DNA from: Erysipelotrichaceae bacterium
Lineage (GTDB): Bacteria; Bacillota_I; Bacilli_A; Erysipelotrichales; Erysipelotrichaceae
Length of the DNA stretch: 8,188 nucleotides
Assembly: GCA_017511325.1 (NCBI GenBank)
Contig: JAFWKS010000151.1
Coordinates: 1 to 8,188 of the forward strand
Reading direction: 5' to 3'
In this document: positions 1 through 5,976 of the stretch, piece by piece
Numbering within the stretch: position 1 is the first letter of the stretch
Layout of the letters: every line of letters begins with the position of its first letter
The notes under the pieces: model-generated
Told to the model about the DNA's origin: nothing
The model's input: only the letters and a program-made list of their open reading frames with translations
The model's database searches: none
Program-made: the position numbers and the translations under genes

Positions 1-1
1 C

Positions 2-1132
2 ATCAACGGCATCTTCAGAGAAGCCAAGTGGATCAGAAACGCTTATATTGCCGACAAGGACAGCTGCAAGGGAAACTTTAAGACCGTCCCTGTTAAGATT
101 GGCGATGAAACAGAAACCAGAAAACTTTCTTATATCGGTTCCCAGATGAAACAGTCTGTTATTAAACAGGTCAACAGTGAGATCCGATCTCTTTCTTCTC
201 ATAAAAAGAAAGGCGACAAGATCGGTAAACTCAGATATAAATCGTTCTGCAATTCTATCGATCTCAAGCAGTATGGCGTCACCTATGATATAGACTTTGC
301 CGGCAACAGGATCAAAGTTCAGAACATTCAGAAATCTTTATATGTGAGAGGGCTCAAGCAGATCCCGTCAGATGCCGAAATATGCAACGCCAGGATGGTC
401 AGAAAAGCTTCTGGTCTTTATTTCTATGTGACCTGTTATGTTCCGAAAAAGAAAGAACCATCAACAGGCAGACAGGTCGGCATCGATTTCGGCATAGAAC
501 ACAACCTTAACTTCTCCGATGGTTCAGATCCTGCCGATGTATCTGTTAAGGAATCAAAGAAAACGAAGAAGCTTTCAAAGAAGATCAACCGGTCCTGGAT
601 CACAAACGAAAGAAAGCACTCAAAAAACAATTTGAAACGCATCGCTCAGTTAAGAAAGTTGTATGAGCATCTTTATCGTCAGCGCAAAGACAAAGCAAAC
701 AAAATCGTTCACAATATCCTGAACAGTTATGATTTCATAGCTATTCAGGATGAAATGATACATAACTGGCATTCAGGGTTATTTGGAAAGCAGGTTCAGA
801 ATAGTGCCATGGGTCTTATCAAAGCGGAACTTAAGAAAAGTTCAAAGACCTTTGTCATAGACAGAAGCTTTCCAAGCACTCAGATATGTCCGGTGTGCGG
901 ATGTCTGAACAAACATCCTTTATCCAAAAGGGATTATGATTGCCCGCATTGCGGCTATCATCATCCTTCAAGAGATATAAAAAGCGCTCAATCCATACTG
1001 GATAAAGCGCTTAAACAGATTTCTACGGAGCGTAGAACCAAGAGTCCTGAGGAGGTCAGCGCCTCTGTGGCTGAAGCATGTTCTTCAGCCATAAGTGCAT
1101 TGCCTGTGATCCAGGAAGCCCAAGTGCTTTAG
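2..1132 (+). CDS. tnpB: TnpB RNA-guided nuclease of an IS200/IS605-type element, 5' end outside window
   Basis: The frame is open from the first bases of the window, so the ATG at 146 is internal; 376 residues are visible and the N-terminus is missing. The extra upstream residues (INGIFREAKWIRNAYIAD) look like a TnpB N-terminal region. All catalytic parts are seen: RuvC-I Asp in VGIDFG (codon 485-487), RuvC-II Glu in IQDEM (codon 752-754), a CPVC...CPHC zinc finger (about 887-952) and RuvC-III Asp in RDIKSAQ (codon 974-976). The family is known to act as an omega-RNA-guided DNA endonuclease, the ancestor of Cas12, and to help the element persist. No tnpA transposase is visible here; it may lie upstream or be absent. 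The last 110 bases of the frame double as structured RNA. No stop or frameshift is seen, so the nuclease is probably functional. Confidence 0.93.
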   Translation: MNGIFREAKWIRNAYIADKDSCKGNFKTVPVKIGDETETRKLSYIGSQMKQSVIKQVNSEIRSLSSHKKKGDKIGKLRYKSFCNSIDLKQYGVTYDIDFAGNRIKVQNIQKSLYVRGLKQIPSDAEICNARMVRKASGLYFYVTCYVPKKKEPSTGRQVGIDFGIEHNLNFSDGSDPADVSVKESKKTKKLSKKINRSWITNERKHSKNNLKRIAQLRKLYEHLYRQRKDKANKIVHNILNSYDFIAIQDEMIHNWHSGLFGKQVQNSAMGLIKAELKKSSKTFVIDRSFPSTQICPVCGCLNKHPLSKRDYDCPHCGYHHPSRDIKSAQSILDKALKQISTERRTKSPEEVSASVAEACSSAISALPVIQEAQVL

Positions 1133-1147
1133 CCTTGGGTAGCTCAC
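1021..1147 (+). ncRNA. Candidate omega RNA scaffold and element right end
   Basis: Successive stem-loops overlap the tnpB 3' end. TTCTACG/CGTAGAA pair at 1021-1027 and 1031-1037 with a GAG loop. A weaker GAGG/CCTC pair lies at 1049-1065. GGCTGAAG/CTTCAGCC pair at 1069-1076 and 1083-1090. CCCAAG/CTTGGG pair at 1119-1124 and 1134-1139, spanning the tnpB stop codon. The last hairpin followed by TAGCTCAC resembles right ends of IS605-type elements. In this family the RNA scaffold is made from the tnpB 3' end and right end, and the guide is the flanking DNA just beyond. The 5' limit of the RNA and the exact boundary near 1147 are inferred. Confidence 0.6.
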
Positions 1148-1151
1148 ATAA

Positions 1152-1189
1152 AAGGCGCAGGCTCCGGAACTCCTTTCATCCTGTGCCTT
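1152..1189 (+). repeat. 10-bp inverted repeat just outside the tnpB element
   Basis: AAGGCGCAGG (1152-1161) pairs with CCTGTGCCTT (1180-1189) with one G-T wobble and an 18-base loop. No T-run follows on the + strand, so it is not a standard terminator. It lies where the TnpB guide would begin, and could be an older terminator, part of the insertion site or an extension of the element end. Confidence 0.45.
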
Positions 1190-1210
1190 AAATAAGCAAA
1201 ACAGAAAGCA

Positions 1211-1237
1211 GTTAGCAGCAAGCTGACGGCGTTTTTT
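1211..1237 (+). terminator. Weak terminator-like hairpin with T6
   Basis: GTTAGC (1211-1216) and GCTGAC (1222-1227) form a 6-bp stem with one wobble. Four bases later comes TTTTTT (1232-1237). The gap between stem and T-run makes it a poor intrinsic terminator. It could still insulate the Hsp20 promoter from transcription out of the tnpB element. Confidence 0.3.
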
Positions 1238-1251
1238 GTCTGTAATCATCG

Positions 1252-1271
1252 GAGTGCTGAATGAGTGCTGA
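1252..1271 (+). repeat. Two extra CIRCE-like half-sites in tandem
   Basis: GAGTGCTGA occurs at 1252-1260 and again at 1263-1271, eleven bases apart, just upstream of the CIRCE. Each matches the CIRCE right arm GAGTGCTAA at eight of nine positions. The second copy also forms a perfect inverted repeat with the CIRCE left arm (GAGTGCT 1263-1269, AGCACTC 1276-1282). The spacing of about one helical turn suggests additional repressor contacts. Confidence 0.6.
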
Positions 1272-1273
1272 AT

Positions 1274-1300
1274 TTAGCACTCAACGCTTGACAGTGCTAA
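1274..1300 (+). promoter_or_regulatory. CIRCE operator (HrcA binding site)
   Basis: TTAGCACTC (1274-1282), nine bases, then CAGTGCTAA (1292-1300). The CIRCE consensus is TTAGCACTC-N9-GAGTGCTAA, so only one base differs. HrcA represses heat-shock genes through this site in many Bacillota, mostly groESL and dnaK operons. Here it overlaps the -35 box of the Hsp20 promoter, as expected for a repressor site. Confidence 0.9.
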
Positions 1301-1316
1301 ATGATGGAGCTATAAC
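1288..1316 (+). promoter_or_regulatory. Sigma-A type promoter of the Hsp20 gene
   Basis: A perfect -35 box TTGACA (1288-1293) is followed by a 17-base spacer and a -10 box TATAAC (1311-1316). Transcription should start near 1323, giving a leader of about 118 bases before the coding start at 1441. The -35 box lies inside the CIRCE, so bound HrcA would block polymerase. Confidence 0.8.
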
Positions 1317-1440
1317 ATAATTGTAAAGAGAATAAGAGAAGATCCTAAGGATAACGTAGAATCCAAACCCTCCATTCCCTTACTGACATACATAGTTCAT
1401 TCAATATGAACAATGAGAAAGTAAAGGAGGTAAATGTACT

Positions 1441-1893
1441 ATGTTAATGCCTGAATTATTCAAGAGAAACTTATTCGATGACTGGTTCGATGACTTCGGT
1501 CTGGAAAAGGAAATGAATGCGTTGAACCATAAGCTGTATGGCAAACGTGCCAACAGGGAAATGCTGACAGATGTCAAGGAACACGAAGATCACTATGATC
1601 TGGAGATCGATCTTCCGGGATTCAGAAAGGAAGATATCAATGTTGAACTCAACGACGGTTATCTGACCATCACTGCCGTAAAGGGAAATGAGGAAGATGA
1701 AAAGAACAAAGCCGGCAAGATCATCCGCCAGGAGAGGTATTCCGGTTCCATGTCGAGATCCTTCTATGTCGGTGATACATTGACGGTCGATGAGATCCAC
1801 GGCAAGTATGAAGGCGGTGTGCTGACGCTGAACATTCCTAAGAAAGAGGAGCAGAAGGAAGTCGAACATCCTAACCGCATCATGATCGAATAG
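1441..1893 (+). CDS. hsp20: Small heat-shock protein, Hsp20/alpha-crystallin family
   Basis: A 150-residue cytosolic chaperone, the normal length for bacterial Hsp20. The family forms oligomers that hold unfolding proteins without using ATP. The alpha-crystallin domain spans about residues 42-135, with LPGF near 58-61, ERYSGSMSRSFYV near 98-110 and the hallmark GKYEGGVLTLNIPK at 121-134. The C-terminal I-x-I anchor is seen as IMI at 147-149. The short N-terminus is rich in Phe, Trp and Asp (LFDDWFDDFG). The start is supported by AAAGGAGG at 1423-1430, ten bases before the ATG. A CIRCE-covered promoter precedes the gene and a terminator follows, so it is a single-gene heat-shock unit probably controlled by HrcA. 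Confidence 0.95.
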   Translation: MLMPELFKRNLFDDWFDDFGLEKEMNALNHKLYGKRANREMLTDVKEHEDHYDLEIDLPGFRKEDINVELNDGYLTITAVKGNEEDEKNKAGKIIRQERYSGSMSRSFYVGDTLTVDEIHGKYEGGVLTLNIPKKEEQKEVEHPNRIMIE

Positions 1894-1899
1894 CTCAAG

Positions 1900-1924
1900 A
1901 GGAAGCCGATGGCTTCCTTTTTTT
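1900..1924 (+). terminator. Intrinsic terminator of the Hsp20 gene
   Basis: AGGAAGCC (1900-1907) and GGCTTCCT (1911-1918) form a perfect 8-bp stem with a GAT loop, seven bases after the stop codon. It is followed directly by a run of T to 1924. Confidence 0.92.
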
Positions 1925-1972
1925 GTTTTCAGCAAGGAGCCCTGTCCAAAAAAAATACACAACTTGAAATAA

Positions 1973-2149
1973 AATATAGTTTATAATAATCACATAGGGG
2001 CAGGGGACAGCATAACGATCAAATATTTCAAAGACTATAAAATCCGAACGCTGTCTGGTTCTATCACAAAACTTTCAAAAGAAAAAAGGTATATTAGTGT
2101 AAACGGGAACATGTTAAATTTTGACGAATTGATTGAGATAGATCTTTGA
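1973..2149 (+). pseudogene. Truncated YolD-like reading frame without an ATG start
   Basis: The frame is open from 1973 to a TGA at 2147-2149. From 2012 it encodes 45 residues beginning ITIKYFKDYKIRTLSGSI and ending FDELIEIDL. The pattern YF-x(4)-I-x(2)-L-x-G-x-I-x-K followed by I-x-V-N-G and F-D-E-L-I-x-I recalls the C-terminal half of YolD-like proteins, small Bacillota proteins often found near translesion polymerase genes. This resemblance is from memory and moderate. No ATG, GTG or TTG occurs before the ATG at 2117. An ATA at 2012 sits five bases after AGGGG, and a -10-like TATAAT lies at 1982-1987. It is either a decayed remnant missing about half the protein, a gene using a non-standard start, or one that lost its ATG by a G-to-A change. 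Confidence 0.42.
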
Positions 2150-2169
2150 AAAGAAGAAGGGAAAAGAAT

Positions 2170-2361
2170 ATGACAATAGATTTAAATCAGATTAAAGGCT
2201 TTCAGCTGACACATACAATCAAAGGGAAAAGCACAACAACTGTGTTTGCAAAAAAGGATTTTCCCTTGTTAAAAGAATGGGTGAATATCTGCAGGGAAAA
2301 TGGTTATGAATTTAATGTGTCTTTAATCAAGGAGGATGGCAGTATTGAACCTATTCACTAA
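2170..2361 (+). CDS. Small hypothetical protein, 63 residues
   Basis: I do not recognise this protein. The ATG at 2170 is preferred over the TTG at 2146 because GAAGGG (2156-2161) lies eight bases before it. The protein starts MTIDLNQIKGFQLTHTIKGK and ends KEDGSIEPIH, with no membrane segment or cysteine pair. It alternates beta-like stretches (FQLTHTIKGKSTTTVFA, EFNVSLIKEDGSI) around a helical middle (FPLLKEWVNICREN), suggesting a small alpha/beta fold. It follows the YolD-like remnant by 20 bases and overlaps the next gene by 17 bases, so the three small genes probably form one transcript. A lone accessory protein of a mobile element is a reasonable guess, not a demonstrated function. Confidence 0.7.
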   Translation: MTIDLNQIKGFQLTHTIKGKSTTTVFAKKDFPLLKEWVNICRENGYEFNVSLIKEDGSIEPIH

Positions 2362-2563
2362 TCTTTATAACAACGTTGATGAGATCAGAGAATGGCTGAA
2401 AGAAGATAAAGAAGCAGCAGATGCCTACCTGAGTGATCATCCATCTGTAGACCTGGAAGGTTCAGATCTTGAGAATATTGCCGTTTGGTTGACCGAACAC
2501 GAAGATGAAGCAAAAAGATACCGGGAATATCATTACGGCAGGCAATGGGGCAACGTACGATAA
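2345..2563 (+). CDS. Small acidic hypothetical protein, 72 residues, probable TTG start
   Basis: I do not recognise this protein. An ATG at 2336 directly abuts its GGAGG (2331-2335), leaving no room for initiation. The in-frame TTG at 2345 lies nine bases after AAGGAGG (2329-2335) and is the better start. The product is predicted mostly helical and acidic (VDEIREWLKEDKEAADAYL, then LENIAVWLTEHEDEAKRY), with no membrane segment. It overlaps the end of the preceding gene by 17 bases, and the ribosome site lies inside that gene, which suggests translational coupling. The acidic helical character would suit a small binding partner or inhibitor protein, but nothing in the sequence shows this directly. 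Confidence 0.68.
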   Translation: MNLFTNLYNNVDEIREWLKEDKEAADAYLSDHPSVDLEGSDLENIAVWLTEHEDEAKRYREYHYGRQWGNVR

Positions 2564-2579
2564 AACGAAAAAGGTTAAT

Positions 2580-2879
2580 ATGGCACTTGAATTAAATATT
2601 GACGGTATCAGCGTCGAAGAAAAGAAGAGCAGGGGATATTCGATCAAGATCGGAAATGCGCGTATATGCAATGTCAAGGTAGCAGACGGCACGTATATAA
2701 CTGTGTGCCGATCAAAAGATTATGCCGACAAGTTCCCGGTAGACTATAAAATTGGCAAAGGCTACATAGACGATCGTAATTACCATTTCTATACAGCAAC
2801 CCTTACCCATAAGCAACTAGAGCAATGGGTGAAAGACATCATTGAACTGGGAGTTGATAAGCGGCTCGACAATAGATAG
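2580..2879 (+). CDS. Hypothetical protein, 99 residues
   Basis: I do not recognise this protein. The frame is open back to an ATG at 2505, inside the preceding gene. The ATG at 2580 is preferred because AAAAAGG ends five bases before it and it begins 17 bases after the preceding stop. The protein begins MALELNIDGISVEEKKSRGY and looks beta-rich through the middle (SIKIGNARICNVKVADGTYITVCRS), then has a C-terminal amphipathic helix (HKQLEQWVKDIIELG). It is soluble, has two scattered cysteines and no catalytic signature I can name. It is the last of three small co-directional genes. No + strand terminator is obvious after it; the hairpin at 2904-2945 has its T-run on the other strand. Confidence 0.7.
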   Translation: MALELNIDGISVEEKKSRGYSIKIGNARICNVKVADGTYITVCRSKDYADKFPVDYKIGKGYIDDRNYHFYTATLTHKQLEQWVKDIIELGVDKRLDNR

Positions 2880-2897
2880 CCAGAGCATAAGACTGGT

Positions 2898-2945
2898 AAA
2901 AAAAGAATCGTCTACGAGATCTGTTTGACCAACAATGACGATTCT
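2898..2945 (-). terminator. Intrinsic terminator of the 150-residue unknown gene
   Basis: AGAATCGTC (2904-2912) and GACGATTCT (2937-2945) form a perfect 9-bp stem with a 24-base loop. Read on the - strand the stem is followed by seven T (2904 to 2898). It begins 18 bases after the stop codon of the gene at 2964-3416. The loop is longer than usual. Confidence 0.65.
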
Positions 2946-2963
2946 GTTGTAAAACTTCAATAA

Positions 2964-3416
2964 TTAAAGACGATCTTTTTCAATGTTCTTCAGTTGTTTT
3001 CCTGAATCAAGTTTTCCTGCAAGTTCGTTGTAACATAGGCAGGCATCGATTCTGTTCAGTTCCGGATAATAAGAAGAAACAATATCATTGATTTCCTCGG
3101 CGGTAAGCCCTTCAGGTTTGCCGTTTTTATTGCTTAAAAGCAAAACGTTACCCGCAATTGCTACATCATTTCCTTTTTCGTTTTTTGCAATAATATTCGG
3201 GTCAAGGTTAAGGCAGAAATCATCGGCGTTGATATAGGTCGAAATACCTTTGGCTTTGAGTCCTGGATGAATCCAGCTTGCTTCTTTTAAAGGTCCTTGC
3301 ACCTCATGAAGCATGAAATTATTCCGTTCCTCTTTGTTTTGAGGGAAAAGGCGAACCCTCCAACGGCGATTATCATAGCCGGCAGTAATTACAAGGGAAT
3401 ATCTTCTTTCGTTCAT
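2964..3416 (-). CDS. Hypothetical protein, 150 residues
   Basis: I do not recognise a firm family. The protein starts MNERRYSLVITAGYDNRRWR, is soluble, and has a C-terminal region with NEKGNDVAIAGNVLLLSNKNG and GLTAEEINDIV. That order (N-E-x-G, then a hydrophobic AGN-type strand, then L-T-x-E-E-I) loosely recalls DUF3846-like proteins of Bacillota mobile elements, but the match is weak. The gene converges on the three small + strand genes and has its own terminator. No good ribosome binding site is seen: AAGG lies only one base before the ATG. A TATAAT (3423-3428 on the - strand) sits six bases before the ATG, so the transcript might have almost no leader. A downstream start at Met35 is possible but would cut a well-formed N-terminus. 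Confidence 0.7.
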   Translation of the reverse strand: MNERRYSLVITAGYDNRRWRVRLFPQNKEERNNFMLHEVQGPLKEASWIHPGLKAKGISTYINADDFCLNLDPNIIAKNEKGNDVAIAGNVLLLSNKNGKPEGLTAEEINDIVSSYYPELNRIDACLCYNELAGKLDSGKQLKNIEKDRL

Positions 3417-3467
3417 GCCTTAATTATAAACCTTGAAGAAACAAGGAAGCAGCAAGCAGGACATATT

Positions 3468-3494
3468 AAAACCTCGCCCTTTTAGAAGACGAGG
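3468..3494 (-). terminator. Intrinsic terminator after the serpin remnant
   Basis: Read on the - strand, CCTCGTCTT and AGGGCGAGG pair over 9 bp with two G-T wobbles around a CTAAA loop, followed by TTTT. It starts six bases after the serpin stop codon, so it is the original terminator of that gene. It would also shield the 150-residue gene downstream. Confidence 0.7.
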
Positions 3495-3499
3495 AATTA

Positions 3500-3580
3500 C
3501 TATATTTTAGCTGTTATTCCGGCAAACACCGGCAATCCTGTTTCGTTGTTTATAATTGCATAGATAAAAGGTCTGTCAAG
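3500..3580 (-). pseudogene. C-terminal remnant of a serpin gene
   Basis: The - strand encodes LDRPFIYAIINNETGLPVFA then GITAKI and a TAG stop. D-R-P-F-hydrophobic-x-x-I fits the conserved serpin signature that lies after the reactive-centre loop, and the N-E-T-G-L-P-V-F-A-G tail is the usual final beta-strand of bacterial serpins. Serpins are suicide inhibitors of serine proteases, usually about 370-420 residues; only 26 codons plus stop remain. A TGA lies directly upstream (3581-3583), and no serpin-like sequence continues in any frame I read, so the rest has been lost. Remnants of an ISL3-type transposase begin 35 bases away, pointing to an insertion or deletion that removed the gene body. 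The original terminator is kept. Confidence 0.75.
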
Positions 3581-3614
3581 TCATAGTTGAATCACATAAA
3601 GAATAAACCGATAA

Positions 3615-4008
3615 GAATCGTCTCAGAAGCTCCTACAATCAGAAAGCAGCCCTAACGAGAAAGAAATACACTGTCATTTCCTGTCGAACATTAAGGAAAG
3701 CGATATCCAATCACTTGATACGGTGTTCAGGGATAATGTTGCCTACTACTACCTGGAACTGAAAAGTTCCTTAAAAGAGTGTCCGTATTGTCATGGTGTA
3801 TTGATCTTACATGGTCATGGCAGGATCAAACTGATCAATCACGCTTCTTTGAGTGAATACAAGAGTATCATCATGTACAAGCCAAAGCGCTTTATCTGTT
3901 AGGAATGCCACAAAACTATTACTCAGGACAATCCGTTCACGTTTGCCCGCTTTAAAAACAGCTAACGACAGTGTATTCGTTTTTGCTTTAAATTATATGA
4001 TTCAGTGA
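3615..4008 (+). pseudogene. Degenerate N-terminal part of an ISL3-family transposase
   Basis: From 3615 the frame reads ...HFLSNIKESDIQSLDTVFRD, then LELKSSLKECPYCHGVLILH, KLINHASLSEYKSII, and after a stop ECHKTITQDNPFTFARFKNS. CPYC plus C-x-E-C spaced about 45 residues apart, with I-N-H and N-P-F, matches the zinc-finger N-terminus of ISL3/IS204/IS1001-type transposases. A TAG at 3900-3902 interrupts the second finger; a C-to-T change from CAG would explain it. A second lesion follows at 3963-3965, where removing one A restores YDSVFVFALNYMIQ to 4005. The DDE catalytic domain is absent. No start codon is seen, and the fragment stops exactly where the regulator gene's stop codon begins. It is clearly inactive. 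Confidence 0.8.
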
Positions 4009-5904
4009 TCATTTATTGACGATGAAGCGGATAAAATCATTGGCGTTTCCGATCTTGTTGATATTCTGGTCGATCTCACCGGAATAGAGTGTTTCGATGA
4101 TTGTGTTATAGAGTTTGCGGAATTCCTTGCTGGCATTCTGATCGATCACGATTAAAAAAACGATATAAGCTTTCTGGTCGTCCCAATCGACGCCTGCAGG
4201 ATCGACCATGATGTAAAGTTTGGTCTTTTTTGCTTCTTGTACGTCGCTGTGAGGTATTGCAAATTTATTGTAGAAGGCAGTGGAAGAAAGGCTTTCTCTC
4301 GCTAATACGTGCTGTTCGAAATCGGGATTGACGATCCCGTCCTTGAGAGCCATCTCGCACAATGTGTGGATCGCCTGATATTTATCGATCTTCTTATCGA
4401 TGACAAGAAAGGAATCGTAGGTGACGTATTCATAGAACATGCGGGAGAATTCTTTTCTTCTGAGGATCTCCGTGTAGCGCAGCATCTTTTCGGACATCTT
4501 TTTCTGATCTTCCAGAGTAAAGAAGGGAGAAACGAAACAGATGTCCGGATTTCCGGCTTCGCTTGGCATCGTCGATATCACGAAACAGCGTGATAATTCA
4601 TTGAAAGGAACTTCCTGTAGGGAAGGATAGATGTTCTGAATGATGACCTGATTGTCGTAGATCAGGCGGATCTGTTCGACGATCTTATCAGCAATGCCGT
4701 GGTAATTGTCAGAAACGATGATGACCTCGGCTTTTTCGTTGTAGTTTTCACTCTGTTCGATCGCATAGCCTATGTGGATGGCGATCAGGTTGATCTCACT
4801 GTCAGGAATACTTATGGAATATTTTTCGGATAATTCTCCGGCGATCCCGACGGCAACATCATAGACGTAAGGATTGGTTTGCTTGATGGAGAGACCAGAC
4901 GGAGTGAAGCTGGCGGAGTGTTTGCAACGCTCGATCATCTTATTGAGATGCAGGCAGAAAACATTCAGAAAGCTCTCATAATTGATTTCCAGATGGCGTT
5001 CTGCCAGCACTTTTTCTATGATCTCCCGGATATCGGAAACAAAGCCATCGGGAAGATGGGAAGCAGAAAGGATGGCTGCACTGTCGTCGTGATCGATGAA
5101 GCCATAGAGGACTTGGGCGATGCTGCTGATGACCTGATCTTTCTCCTGGTAGATCAGGAAGCAGGATCTTTCAATCGAATCGACGATCTGCGCAGCGATC
5201 TTTTCTTCGTCATACTGCACAGGCGGATCATCTGTATGTTCACGGACTCCTTTGTGATATTCGCTGTAGGAAAGGATCGCAAACAGATTCAGATAGAAAT
5301 TGATGATGTAGTATTCGTTGATCCGATAGCCGTGATCGTTCAAAGTCCGGTTGATGATCGAAAGGGCATCTTCAATGGCAAGATCAGGAAAATAATCCTG
5401 AAGATTGGAAAAATCAGAAAAGAAATCCTTTGATTTGCGATGCACGATCCTGGCGACCAGCTGCCTGCGGCCTCTTTCATCCGTCATAAGGGATAAAGCT
5501 CCGTCTTTTCGGAGGATCTGTACGTCATAGTTTTTCAGCCATTCGTTGTATTTTCGCGCCGTTTTCTGTATGGCGGAATCGGACAGATTCAGCCGGTCTG
5601 ACAGTGTCTGGATGCTTAACGGTTTCTTGCTGATGAGAAGCAGTTTGAGCAGTTCGTAGGAATCGTCTTCTTCCTGCTGCAAGGTATTCCATCTGTGGAT
5701 GGTGTCGAGATATTCCGGATTGAGACGATAACCCCGCTTGCTGGAGAGGATATAGTCTTTTTCCCGATTGATGGCGGCGATATCTTTGATCAGAGTCCGT
5801 TTGGAAACTTTCAGTTCGGCACAAAGAAAAGAAGAATTGATCGTCTGTTTCTCTCTGTTGAGGATCTGAATGATCTGATATTGTCTTTTGGTGAATTCAT
5901 CCAT
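4009..5904 (-). CDS. PRD-domain PTS-sensing transcriptional activator (LicR/MtlR/ManR type)
   Basis: A 631-residue cytosolic DNA-binding activator, the usual length for the class. In order: winged HTH at about 5-62 (KRQYQIIQILNREKQTINSS), a second HTH at about 84-130, PRD1 about 175-275, PRD2 about 285-390 (candidate His319 in FCLHLNK and His377 in INLIAIHIGY), an EIIB-like domain about 392-480 and an EIIA domain about 490-628 with the phosphorylatable His552 in FAIPHSD. Where EIIB usually has its cysteine, this protein reads VIIVSDNYHG, so that site is missing. In this family HPr- and EII-dependent phosphorylation of PRD and EII-like domains sets activity according to sugar supply. It is divergent from two phospho-beta-glycosidase genes and most likely activates them. 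AGGA lies ten bases before the ATG. No strong terminator follows. Confidence 0.92.
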   Translation of the reverse strand: MDEFTKRQYQIIQILNREKQTINSSFLCAELKVSKRTLIKDIAAINREKDYILSSKRGYRLNPEYLDTIHRWNTLQQEEDDSYELLKLLLISKKPLSIQTLSDRLNLSDSAIQKTARKYNEWLKNYDVQILRKDGALSLMTDERGRRQLVARIVHRKSKDFFSDFSNLQDYFPDLAIEDALSIINRTLNDHGYRINEYYIINFYLNLFAILSYSEYHKGVREHTDDPPVQYDEEKIAAQIVDSIERSCFLIYQEKDQVISSIAQVLYGFIDHDDSAAILSASHLPDGFVSDIREIIEKVLAERHLEINYESFLNVFCLHLNKMIERCKHSASFTPSGLSIKQTNPYVYDVAVGIAGELSEKYSISIPDSEINLIAIHIGYAIEQSENYNEKAEVIIVSDNYHGIADKIVEQIRLIYDNQVIIQNIYPSLQEVPFNELSRCFVISTMPSEAGNPDICFVSPFFTLEDQKKMSEKMLRYTEILRRKEFSRMFYEYVTYDSFLVIDKKIDKYQAIHTLCEMALKDGIVNPDFEQHVLARESLSSTAFYNKFAIPHSDVQEAKKTKLYIMVDPAGVDWDDQKAYIVFLIVIDQNASKEFRKLYNTIIETLYSGEIDQNINKIGNANDFIRFIVNK

Positions 5905-5976
5905 GCTGCTTTTATCCTTATTCTCTCATGAATAAGAAAATTATCTCAGTTTTTGCTTGAACGGTCGATTTTGAAT

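Noticed and set aside
1471..1962. 163-codon - strand frame opposite hsp20
   Set aside because: Antisense shadow of a clear Hsp20 gene; it also crosses the terminator.
1942..2010. CTGTCC (1942-1947) and GGACAG (2005-2010) as possible insertion-element ends
   Set aside because: Only six bases pair, with no transposase between them and no target duplication seen.
3472..3494. CCTCG...CGAGG hairpin first read as an IS605-type element end
   Set aside because: Read on the - strand it is a 9-bp stem with a T-run directly after the serpin stop, so a terminator explains it better.
2903..3623. AAGAATCGTCT found at 2903-2913 and 3613-3623
   Set aside because: An 11-base match is expected by chance in 8 kb; one copy is part of a terminator stem.
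4879..5433. 184-codon + strand frame inside the regulator gene
   Set aside because: Shadow of the 631-residue regulator, whose domains are unmistakable on the other strand.
5889..5895. TGGTGAA half-match to the GH1 palindrome at the start of the regulator gene
   Set aside because: No matching left arm, and the bases encode conserved N-terminal regulator residues.
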